DNA of 64,000 nt, from the NCBI GenBank assembly GCA_947579665.1, contig CANPUZ010000031.1, forward strand, positions 1,116,001 through 1,180,000, in the 5' to 3' direction. The notes under the pieces were generated by a model. That model saw nothing but the letters and a program-made list of their open reading frames with translations, was not told the DNA's origin and searched no databases. The translations under genes and the position numbers were made by a program. Shown here piece by piece: positions 55,638 to 64,000 of this stretch. Every line of letters begins with the position of its first letter. Within the stretch, counting starts at the first letter, position 1. Source of the DNA: Sympetrum striolatum (taxonomy: Eukaryota; Arthropoda; Insecta; Odonata; Libellulidae).

Positions 55638-56290
55638 TATTCATAGTCGCAAATAATCATCGATTATTTCAATCATCGATTATATCTCTCATTAATTGTA
55701 GTTTTCAATTCACAGTCGTTCGGAAATCTCGAATTGACGAATCTCTGATTCAAGAATCAGAGATTCATGAATCATAGATTTTTAAGTATTCATAGTCGTC
55801 AAATAATCATTGATTATTCTATAAGTATTCATAGTTGTAGAAACTGTAATTATTTGGCTGAATAATCATCGATTCGTCAATTACGGTCTGTAGCTTACTT
55901 ATTCGTCTTCTTATCATTTCAACTGGAGCTGGAAACTTGTCAATAGTCGTAGAAACTGTAAGTATTTGGCTGAATAATTATCGATTCGTCAATTACGGTC
56001 TGGAGCGTCATTATTCGTCTTCTTGTTCATCTTTTAAAATTTATTTTATCTTTGAAGGTTTTTTAACACGGTAAATGTTGTGACTTTATAAACGTTGCTA
56101 CTTGGAGAAAGTATTTTAATTATATGTCTGATATCTCGTAGGTACGTTAGTATAGTAACTATACTTGTACATTGTAATATTCTAATATCAGCAATGGAAT
56201 TTCCTCCACTATTTGTGGATGTTATGCATGAAGAAGAGGACGACAATGCGGTGGAGAGAGAGAGAGTACCAAAACGGTACCTTTAACGGT
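55638..56290 (+). mobile_element. Harbinger-like fragment with internal repeats
   Basis: It begins GGCGGTATTCATAGTCGC, similar in design to PIF/Harbinger termini. It contains a direct repeat of about 60 bp (AGTCGTAGAAACTGTAAG with TTTGGCTGAATAAT near 55834 and 55943) and the palindrome AATCTCTGATTCAAGAATCA with flank. At 56194 an ATG opens MEFPPLFVDVMHEEEDD, like the acidic start of Harbinger transposases, and stops after 30 codons. No right terminus was found. Confidence 0.45.
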
Positions 56291-57117
56291 AACGGAACCT
56301 CCACACTTGTGTTTTCATAAGTTATGTTCATTGTGCACGAATACCATTAAGGTTACAAGAGAAAGATTATAACGAGAATGCTTAGCGTTGTAGTAACTTG
56401 CTTTAGTTATAGCATGTTCCTTTCCGTGATCCTGAACATGGAGTATATGAATCACATTAACATCTAGGTAAAAATCAAATATGAGATAGTAAAGAACGCT
56501 TATGAAATGTAAATAAAAGTTTCAGTTTGAAGGAGAACCTTTTGCATGTAAACAAATGTTAATATCCCACGATGAAACCCCAATGTGTGGATTTCTAATT
56601 GAAGGATATGAATCAATTTTATGGTGTTTTGTTTGGCGAATGAATCATCTGCACATATAGCTGCTATGGCCCAATAAATGCTTAGTTCAGTGGTGCTACC
56701 CTTCTTAGGTAAGGGTTTAAATTTAGTTAACTTTAATGTATTAGGAATCAATCCCTCAGTTAGTGGCAAATTACATTAATATACTAATGGATGATGGACT
56801 GTACTGTACATATGAATTTGAGCTTCAAAATCAATATCAGATATGTCCTGAAAAGAAAGTTGTGCAAGGTTGGATATTTAAGTACATTACACTAGATTCT
56901 CTCCATAACATCCTAAATCTTAATTTATAATATTATTGTGAGGCCACCTGAAATCCTGCATCACTGTGTTACATCAGCCAGTTTAAATTTGAAACATTCA
57001 AGGCAATAAGTTAGCTGATAGAATTACAAACACTGTATGTATGCTTCTGAATGTTTTTATATCCTACATAATTTCATTAATTATTGAAAATTAGTGTAAG
57101 TGCTACCTCAACGTATA
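56291..57117. other. AT-rich, no recognised gene
   Basis: May include the rest of the Harbinger-like element. No motif or inverted end was identified. Confidence 0.35.
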
Positions 57118-57588
57118 CCAATATTTCCCGGGTTCGACACCAGGCGTCTCTACAATCAGTAAATTATCCGATATTTAAGAATTAATTTAAACCCCTTCCC
57201 TATAATATTAAAACATGAAATTAGGCATATAGATATAGAACATACATGCATTTCAAAAAAATGTTTTAGATTTCCTAGATCATCCTTGGTTCGAATCTAG
57301 AGAGCCATTTACATTATTGATAAGTTGGACAACGTTTGAGGCAGTTGGAGCCAATATTTCTGCTTGAATTTTCACACAAAGTAAGAGATGGTATTCTTCT
57401 ATAGTGCTGCATAGTAGGTTCACCAGGAAGGCCTAGGTTCGATGCCGGACGATTAAATTGCAGCGAATTTTAAGAATATTTTCAATCCCTTTTTTTTTCT
57501 TATGAGGGCCGTCCTGATATGATGCCGTCATGAAATTAGTGTTGTCGATCTGCTTGCAGTATGCAAGCTATATTTTACTCGTATGATA
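57118..57588 (-). repeat. Composite B-box repeat, first three modules (reversed)
   Basis: 11-mers GGTTCGACACC (57131), GGTTCGAATCT (57290) and GGTTCGATGCC (57437), then the palindrome GCTTGCAGTATGCAAGC. The distal modules are absent. Confidence 0.85.
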
Positions 57589-57589
57589 T

Positions 57590-58718
57590 ATGAATGAATC
57601 CGGAGAAGCATCTATATATAATAGATACACTCATTCATAGGGGATCAAAAGTCTAACCATGTTCCACAAGTGCCATCGACTTGAAATTTTTACGACGTTA
57701 TGGCCATGACAGGTAACCTCCAGAAAAAATCCGACTTTGAATCTCAGTGTCATGGGTTCGATTCCAGAAGGCCCCAAAGTCCCGATTTTCTCCATTAGGA
57801 TACATGGTGGGGATTTTTGAAAAATTTTTTTAGGCACTTTCCGGAAAAGCAGAGTGTTGAAATTCGAGGGATCCCTAGAAGCAGTGCAACTCCAACGTAA
57901 ATTAGAAAGACATCGCCAAATATGGTCCATGGTTCGATGCTAGGTCGGGGCAAAAATCGGCCGTTTAAAATGCATTGTGGCGATTTTGATGACTTTTTTT
58001 GGATCCTTTCGCGATAACATGGATACTTGAAACTCAGCGTGTGGATAGATATCATGAATATATATCATAATCAAATTTTACATGTTCACTGATGGTCCTT
58101 GGTTCCATCCCAGAGGGCCATTTGCACTTCTCAATGCATTTCTTACGGAGATAACGGAAACAAAATTTAGGTACTTTCAGGCATGATATCGACTTCAAAC
58201 TTTGCATGATACAAAATTAAGTCTTTAAAAATCAAACTGTGCATTCACAGCTTACAGTATGTCCTGGGTTCGACACCAGGTGTCTCTGCAATCAGAAGTT
58301 GATCCGATATTTAGGAATTATTTTGAAACCTTTCCCAATAATATAGAACTTGAAATTCAGCAAATAGATAGAGATCATAAATAACTTTCAGAAACATGTT
58401 TTAGATTTCCAAGGTCGTCCTTGGTTCGAATCCAGAGAGCCATTTACATTCGTGTAAAGTAGGACGTCGTTTGAGGCAGTTGTAGCCAATATTTTTCTTG
58501 AATTTTCGCACATAGTTAGAGATGGTGATCTTCTGTTGTGCTGCATAGTAAGTTCACCAGGAAGACCCGGGTTCGGTGCCAGATGATTAAATTGAAGCGA
58601 ATTTTAAGAATATGTTCAATCTTCTTTTTTTCTTTTGAGGACCGTCCCAATATATAGCCGATATGAAATTAGTGTTGTCGATCTGCTTGCAGTATGCAAG
58701 CTACATTTTACTTGTATA
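57590..58718 (-). repeat. Composite B-box repeat, full copy (reversed)
   Basis: Complete type I copy with a forward tail block at its start and the palindrome at 58686-58702. One 11-mer is decayed (GGTTCCATCCC near 58104). Confidence 0.85.
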
Positions 58719-58756
58719 TATATATATATATATGATATATGAATGAATCCATAGAA

Positions 58757-58790
<34 letters not shown>
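58715..58790. repeat. TA microsatellite with an embedded tail remnant
   Basis: TA runs around a degenerate GAATGAATCCATAGAAGC tail. Confidence 0.9.
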
Positions 58791-59605
58791 TAGTAAAATG
58801 TAGCTTGCATACTGCAAGCAGATCAACAACACTAATTTCATATTGGCATCATATCAGATTAGTCCTCAAAAGAAGAAAAAAAGGATTGAAAATATTCTTA
58901 AAATTCGCTGCTATTTAATTGTCTGGCATCAAACCTGGATCTTCCTGGTGAATTACTATGCAGCACAACAGAAGATCTTTAACTATGTGTGAAAATTCAA
59001 GCAGAAATATTGGCTGCAACTGCCTCAAACGACATCCTACTTTTCCCTTATGTTCCTTATGAGAGAAATGTTATTGTGCTCTGGCATCGAACCCAGGTAC
59101 AGTTCCATCTTGTCTCCATTTTTTCTTAAACTAATTCCTACCATACATCTTCTAGCCAAGCAAGAACTTCCTTATCAATTCGATAATTGCATAAAAAAAA
59201 TAATGAAAAACTACTCTCATTTATTTTATATGGCAGATTTTTGCATCGCCCTAGCATCGAACCCAGGATATTTTCCATAAAAGTCACTTAAGTTTTTGAT
59301 AGATCATCATCATATATATAGGCTCCTAGAATTTTGATTCTCTACCTATCCAGGAAGTATTTTTAAAAATTACGGAATATAAAAGCATTGCATTTAAATG
59401 GAAAAAATCGGGACTTTGGGGCCCTCTGGAATCGAACCCATGACACTGATGTACAAAGTTGCAGTTTTTCTGGCAGTTACACGTTATGGCCAATAAGTCA
59501 TAAAAATTTCAAGTTAGTGATGCTTATGGTTTAGCCTGTGAATTAGTATCCTAATTATCTATATGAATGAATCCGGAGAAGCATCTATTTATAATAGATA
59601 TATAT
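58788..59605 (+). repeat. Composite B-box repeat, type II, four modules
   Basis: It starts TACTAGTAAAATGTAGCTTG. 11-mers lie near 58924 (decayed), 59083, 59254 and 59427. Same module order as copy 2. Confidence 0.85.
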
Positions 59606-59868
59606 ATATATATCTATTATATATAGTTGCTTCTCCGGATTCATTCATATATATAGGGATATAGATAGATAGACATCTTCTGTTGTGCTGCATATTATTT
59701 ATCATCAGGAAGACCCGGGTTCGATGCCGGACGGAGAAATTGCAGTGAATTTTAAGAGTATATTCAATCATTTTTTTTTTCTTTTGAGAACCTTCTCGAT
59801 ATTATGTTGACTTTAAATTTATGTAATCAGTATGCTTGCAGTATGCAAGCTACATTTTACTCGTATAT
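59606..59868 (-). repeat. Composite B-box repeat, tail plus first module (reversed, internal deletion)
   Basis: The inverted tail block is joined directly to the first module (GGTTCGATGCC near 59719) and the palindrome. All inner modules are missing. Confidence 0.8.
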
Positions 59869-59871
59869 ATA

Positions 59872-61170
59872 TATCATTATCATCATCATGATCAGCCGTT
59901 TTCAATCCGATGTCGGATGTAGGCCTCCCCAAGTACTTTCCAATTTTCTCTGTCCTGAGCTTCTCGTTGCCACGTTACACCTAAGTACTTGATGATGTTT
60001 CTAATCCACCTGTCCATAGGCCTTCTTCTTGGTCTCTTCACATCTCTTGGTATCCAGTTGAGAACTGCAGATGTCCAACGGTTGTCGTTTCTTCTCGCAA
60101 CATGGCCGGCCCACCTCTATTTTAGTGATCTTACCTTATCTATGATGTCTGTAACTCCAGTCATCAATCTCACCCAAGTGTTTCGTTTCCTGTCTCTTCT
60201 TGTGATTCCCAGCATTTCAGATACTCCGCCAACACCCCATCTGCTCCTCCTGCTTTCCCATTCTTCATCTGCTTAATCGCTGTCATTACCTCTTCTGGGA
60301 GGATTGAGAGAAGATTTTGTGAGCTTTGGCATTCCTCTTGGTTTTACTCTTCGGCATTTCCCATCTTCTTGTATAGGTTGCCAAAGTATTCTGCTACAGT
60401 CCTCAATATTGCTGGTCTGTTACATGTTGTTGTGCCATCTCCTTTCTGTAAGGCTAAAATCTGTTTCTTACCAATTGCTAGGCGTCTTCTGGCCCTCTTT
60501 ATGCTCTTATTATTTTCTATGGCCTCTTGCACAATCTTTTCATTAAAACTCCTCACATCTTCCTTGATTTCTACTCTGATGGCTTTGCAAAGCTCGGCAT
60601 ATTCGATGTTATCTCTTGGAGTGTCTGAATTCTTCAGTTCCCTCCATCGTTTCATCATTTGCTGGGTTCTATCACTAAACTTCTTATCCTTAGGTTTTCT
60701 TGGCATGCTTGCTACTTCCTCTGCCGCTTTCTTCACGACTTCCATAACTTTGGTTTCGAGTTCTTCCTCCTGAAGTGCTGAGAATCTATTTCTAAGTTCC
60801 AGCTGAAATTGCTTCTTATTATCTGATAGTTTACCAATATTTATCTCCTCCTTCTTGCAAGAAACCAACTTCTTTCGTTCCATTCGGGGGTTAATATTAA
60901 TTCTGCATCTAACAATTCTGTGGTCACTTCCAGTGTTGAAGTTATTTAAAACTTCACAGTTAGTTACAGTGTAGAGTCTGTTTACCAATATGTAGTCTAT
61001 TAAATTTTTTGTTCCATTGGGACCTCTCCACGTTCATTTCCTGTAGGATTTTTCCTAAAGTATGTATTTGTTATGTATATACATATTGGTGCATTCTGCA
61101 AACTACTAAGCGGTGACCTCGCTCATTTCTCTGGCCCAGTCCATATTGTCCTGCGACAGTGTCAGAGATA
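59872..61170 (-). mobile_element. RTE-like LINE, 5' truncated, reverse transcriptase core deleted
   Basis: Read on the minus strand: the endonuclease C-terminus (GLGQRNERGHRLVVC, TYFRKNP, GTKNLIDYILVNRLYT, TGSDHRIVR), a linker frame (60988-60344) and the first RT block (EEVMTAIKQMKNGKAGGADG) follow in order. Next comes directly the C-terminal domain RRDRKRNTWVRLMTGV ... WAGHVARRNDNRWTSAVLNW ... DRENWKVLGEAY. The palm domain with its catalytic aspartates is missing. A CAT/ATG-rich run at the left is the probable 3' tail. The element splits a composite repeat. Confidence 0.8.
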
Positions 61171-61194
61171 AATATTGGTAAACTATCAGATAAT

Positions 61195-62270
61195 AAGAAT
61201 CCTCAAAATAAAAAAAAGGATTGGAAATATTCTTAAAATTCGCTGCAATATCTCCGTCCGGCATCGAACCCGGGTCTTCCTGATGATAATTAATATGCAG
61301 AACAACAAAGGATTACCATCTCTAACTATGTGTGAAAACTCAAGGAGAAATATTGGCAGCAACTGCCTCAAACTAGGTCCTACTTTTCCCATATATTCCT
61401 TATGTTAGAATATTTAATGTGCTCTGGCATTGAACCCAGGAATAGTACGGTCTTATCTATTTTTTTTCATAAACTAAGTCTTAGTATACATCTTCTAACA
61501 AAGCATGAACTTCCTATCATATCGATAAATGCATCAAAAAAATAATAAAAAGCTACCCTAATGTATTATATATGGGGGATACATTTACTGCCTGGCATCG
61601 AACCCAGGTCTTTGTGGCAATACTTTCTATGCAGCACAACAGAAGATCACCATCTATAACTATGTGTGAAAATTCAAGCAGAAATATAGCTTGCTACTGC
61701 CTCAAACGACGTCCTACTTTTCCCATATATTCCTTATGAGAGAAATTTTAATGTGCCCCGGCATCGAACTGAGGAACAGTACGGTCTCCAATTCTTACCA
61801 TACATGTTCTAGCCAAGCACGAACTTCCTATCATTTCGATAAGTGCATCAAAAAAAATAATGAAAAACTACCTCAATGTATTTTAAAGGGCAGATATTTG
61901 CATCATTCTAGCATCAAACCGAGGATATTTTTCGTAAAAGTCATTTATGTTTTAGATAGAGGATGACCATAAATATATGCCCCTAGAGTTTTGATTCTCT
62001 ACCTATCCAGGAAGTATTTTTTTTAAATTTCATAAATTCAAAGCAACGCATTTAAACGGGAAAAATTGGTACTTTAGGGCCCTCTGGAATCAAACCCATG
62101 ACACTGAGGTTCAAATTCGCAATTTTTCTGGTCGTTGCACGTTATGGCCAATTTGCCGTAAAAACTTCAAGTCAATGATGTTTGTGGTTTAGCCTGTGAA
62201 TCAGTATCCTATCTATCTATCTATATATATACATTAATGAATCTGGAGAAGCATCTATATATAATAGATA
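61195..62270 (+). repeat. Composite B-box repeat, type II copy without palindrome end
   Basis: It begins in the CCTCAAAATAAAAAAAAGGA region just downstream of the LINE. 11-mers are near 61259, 61427 (decayed), 61590, 61759, 61910 (decayed) and 62087 (decayed). The tail is at 62233-62268. Confidence 0.8.
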
Positions 62271-62697
62271 TCTGAGCTGATATCCAGCCAGCCAGGTGTT
62301 ACTGCCCTTCCCCTTACCAGCAATTGCGTCCTGCCCAGCCCACGAAAGCGAGTGAATTCATTTGAATGAATATCGAAATGAATTGAATAAATGCCAAAAC
62401 AATCAAGTAACCATCGGATTGTTTTTTCAATCGATTGTTCAGTCTCTACTGAATTGTGTTTTACCGTATTTAAATAATCCTGAAATAATGTTCAAATTCT
62501 AATTTCAGGGCTTGACTTCTTGTGAAACTAGTATCATGTCCTTAGGAGTTTTATTCATGATGCCATTCTTCCATTTTAAATTGAAGTTACTCATTTTGTC
62601 AATTTTTAAATTCATAAATTTTAGAACTAATGTTTAGAATGGTCTGAGATACCCAAGTTTTTCAACTCAACTAATTCTGATTGTGTCATCCCTTTAG
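62271..62697. other. SDR intron end
   Basis: Single-copy-looking sequence. It ends with TTGTGTCATCCCTTTAG, the acceptor for the exon at 62698. Confidence 0.5.
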
Positions 62698-62842
62698 ACC
62701 AGGCCTTATTTGGACAGAGTTATTAGACTCGTCTGGAAGGAAGGATCTTCAAGACTTCATTGCCAGTGATGCCCCTATTCTAGATGTGAAGGAGATAGCA
62801 AGAGCAGTGACTTATGCCCTTAGCATTCCTCTTAATGTACAG
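62698..62842 (+). CDS. SDR (DHRS11-like), exon after the active site
   Basis: The 145-nt exon encodes PGLIWTELLDSSGRKDLQDF, then DVKEIARAVTYALSIPLNVQ, and ends CAG|GTAGGA in phase 0. PG...T is the SDR post-catalytic motif that contacts the nicotinamide, and DVKEIARAVTYALS is the conserved helix before the last strand. A final exon with the terminal strand should follow beyond 64000. The exon starts with a single base before CCA (Pro), so two bases of the codon must come from upstream. The exon at 18235-18364 ends in phase 0 and cannot supply them. Confidence 0.85.
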
Positions 62843-63623
62843 GTAGGATGGTTTGTAGAGCACAAACATTGCTTAATTAATTACCTTATATGCCTGTGCA
62901 TAAGTTGACCTTTGTAGCCTAAAACCAATTTCTGAAAAACCAGGGGTCGACTTATAAGCCGAACATAAAATTAAGCCCTTTACCACGGAGGGGTAAATAG
63001 GTGATACTGCCTGCTTAACACTTGCTGTACACAAACTCTCGCAACTCACCACAATTATTTCTTACTGAAACTAATTTTTGGCAAGTCTAATTAACGTAGA
63101 CATCACATAAAACATTTCATTGCAAAATACAGTTGTGGCCGAAAGTGTGTTATGTTATGACATGTTTTAATAATAAAAGAGTTGAATTAATAAACCATTT
63201 CATATCTTTAAAATAAATTTGATACATTTATTCTTCACATAAAAATACATAAATTGTTCCTTTAATTAATTTCTTCACGTGTATTTTTATTTTGCAAAAA
63301 TGTAATATTTATAACAATGTGTAATATACATTTTGATATTAAGTTTTTGTTTATAATCGTTAAGATTTAACTTAGTGTTAGGAGTTAATGGAAGTAGTCT
63401 TAGCAGTGTCGTGATTTGATATTACCACACTATATTACCATTATTTCTATAATGAATTTTTAATAACATTGTGTTTCTGTTTTGTATCATATTTTTATTT
63501 GTAAAGCCTGAGTAATACCAAAGAAAGAAACTTGTGTAATAGTTAAGCAGAGGTGAGAAGTTGACATGGCATCTGAAAGAAACAATTCTAGCATCTTAAT
63601 TTTATGTGGTAAATATTCCTTAA
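62843..63623. other. SDR intron, no recognised gene
   Basis: GGGGTCGACTTATAAGCCGA at 62942 resembles GGGTAGACTTATATTCTGAA near 63912. They may be two parts of one old repeat interrupted by the MITE. Confidence 0.4.
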
Positions 63624-63840
63624 ACCCCTTCACTATGGCTACCATATCGGTGATTTTTACACATTTATAAAGTGATATAGCCCGTATGTATGAGAATGTA
63701 TTCCTTCGTGGTTAACGGCAGACTAAAGGAAAACCTTCCCCCACTCATTTAAAACTGATGGGCATGAGCGTCCCGGCACGCTCTCTGTACCTCGGTAAGG
63801 AACCAGAGAGCGTGCCAGCACACTGGCCGTAGCGAAAGGG
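63624..63840. mobile_element. TTAA-flanked MITE with inner palindrome
   Basis: TTAA at 63620-63623 and 63841-63844 flank inverted ends: CCCCTTCACTATGGC at the left, and CCCTTTCGCTACGGC read from the right (12 of 15). Inside, GGCACGCTCTCTG and CAGAGAGCGTGCC (63775-63787 / 63804-63816) form a 13-bp perfect stem with a 16-base loop. The element is piggyBac-type by its target, about 217 bp, with no gene. Confidence 0.7.
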
Positions 63841-63844
63841 TTAA

Positions 63845-64000
63845 GCAATTTAAGGTTACCGTAATTTTCTTCCCATAGAATACAGCTGGGAAGTAGTGTT
63901 GTCTTATTTTTTGGGTAGACTTATATTCTGAACATAGGCTAAAACCTGAAGCCGGATTGACTTGTACACCGGCATATATGGCACCTTTAATATTAAACAT
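63845..64000. other. SDR intron, window end
   Basis: No gene. See the repeat echo noted for 62843-63623. Confidence 0.4.

Larger units (their letters stand above)
18365..62697 (+). other. Giant SDR intron (about 44 kb) holding most mobile elements
   Basis: It runs from the GTGAGA donor after the YxxxK exon to the CCTTTAG acceptor before PGLIWTE. It contains the composite repeats, the unrecognised spliced gene, piggyBac, Copia, the TNP2 remnant and the LINE. The phase mismatch means at least one small exon probably divides it. The alternative is that the outer exons belong to different gene copies. Confidence 0.6.

Noticed and set aside
60369..60773. Plus-strand 134-codon frame over the LINE
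   Set aside because: Hydrophobic shadow of the minus-strand LINE protein.

Overview
This 64 kb window is eukaryotic, AT-rich, intron-bearing DNA with very few host coding bases and a dense load of transposable elements. The mix (hAT, Transib, PIF/Harbinger, piggyBac, a TNP2/CACTA-like transposase, Copia, an RTE-like LINE) and an insect-style DHRS11/farnesol-dehydrogenase-like SDR gene point to an arthropod, probably an insect. I cannot name the species.

Host gene: three + strand exons (16087-16216, 18235-18364, 62698-62842) encode the catalytic half of a short-chain dehydrogenase. The N-terminal exons and the last exon lie outside the window or were not found. The intron between exons 18235-18364 and 62698-62842 is about 44 kb and holds most of the transposons. 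Its exon phases do not fit: two bases are needed to complete a codon, and the family alignment suggests an unseen exon of about 8 nt.

Layout: 1-1721 is the 3' part of an LTR retroelement with an env-like remnant and a TG...CA LTR. 2179-11993 is a hAT element with an 8-bp target duplication (GCCATACT). Its first intron holds a Harbinger element (3128-5564) and a decayed Transib (RAG1-related) element ending near 9392, and the Transib is itself interrupted by a 1,006-bp inverted-repeat element (6332-7337). 12135-13080 is a second hAT fragment. 14.5-15.1 kb holds a small cysteine-rich two-exon candidate. 19.75-33.82 kb is a long run of about thirteen copies of one composite repeat, with more copies at 52.5-53.1, 55.1-55.6 and 57.1-62.3 kb. 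33.8-34.8 kb holds an unrecognised spliced gene. 38680-42433 is a piggyBac with TTAA duplications and a single stop in its transposase. 44990-49466 is a complete Copia element with TTTAT duplications. 53.07-54.46 kb is a TNP2-type transposase remnant. 59.9-61.2 kb is an internally deleted RTE-like LINE. 63.6-63.84 kb is a TTAA-flanked MITE.

The most unusual object is the composite repeat. Each full copy is about 1.1 kb and is built from six diverged modules of 150-175 bp. Each module keeps one 11-mer matching the RNA polymerase III B-box / tRNA T-arm consensus GGTTCGANNCC (minus strand in + copies). The variable bases differ between modules but are the same from copy to copy. Copies start at a conserved CTTGCATACTGCAAG palindrome and end at a TCTATATATAATAGA palindrome next to TA/TATC microsatellites. 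No protein is encoded. I know of no named family with this structure, but I could not search.
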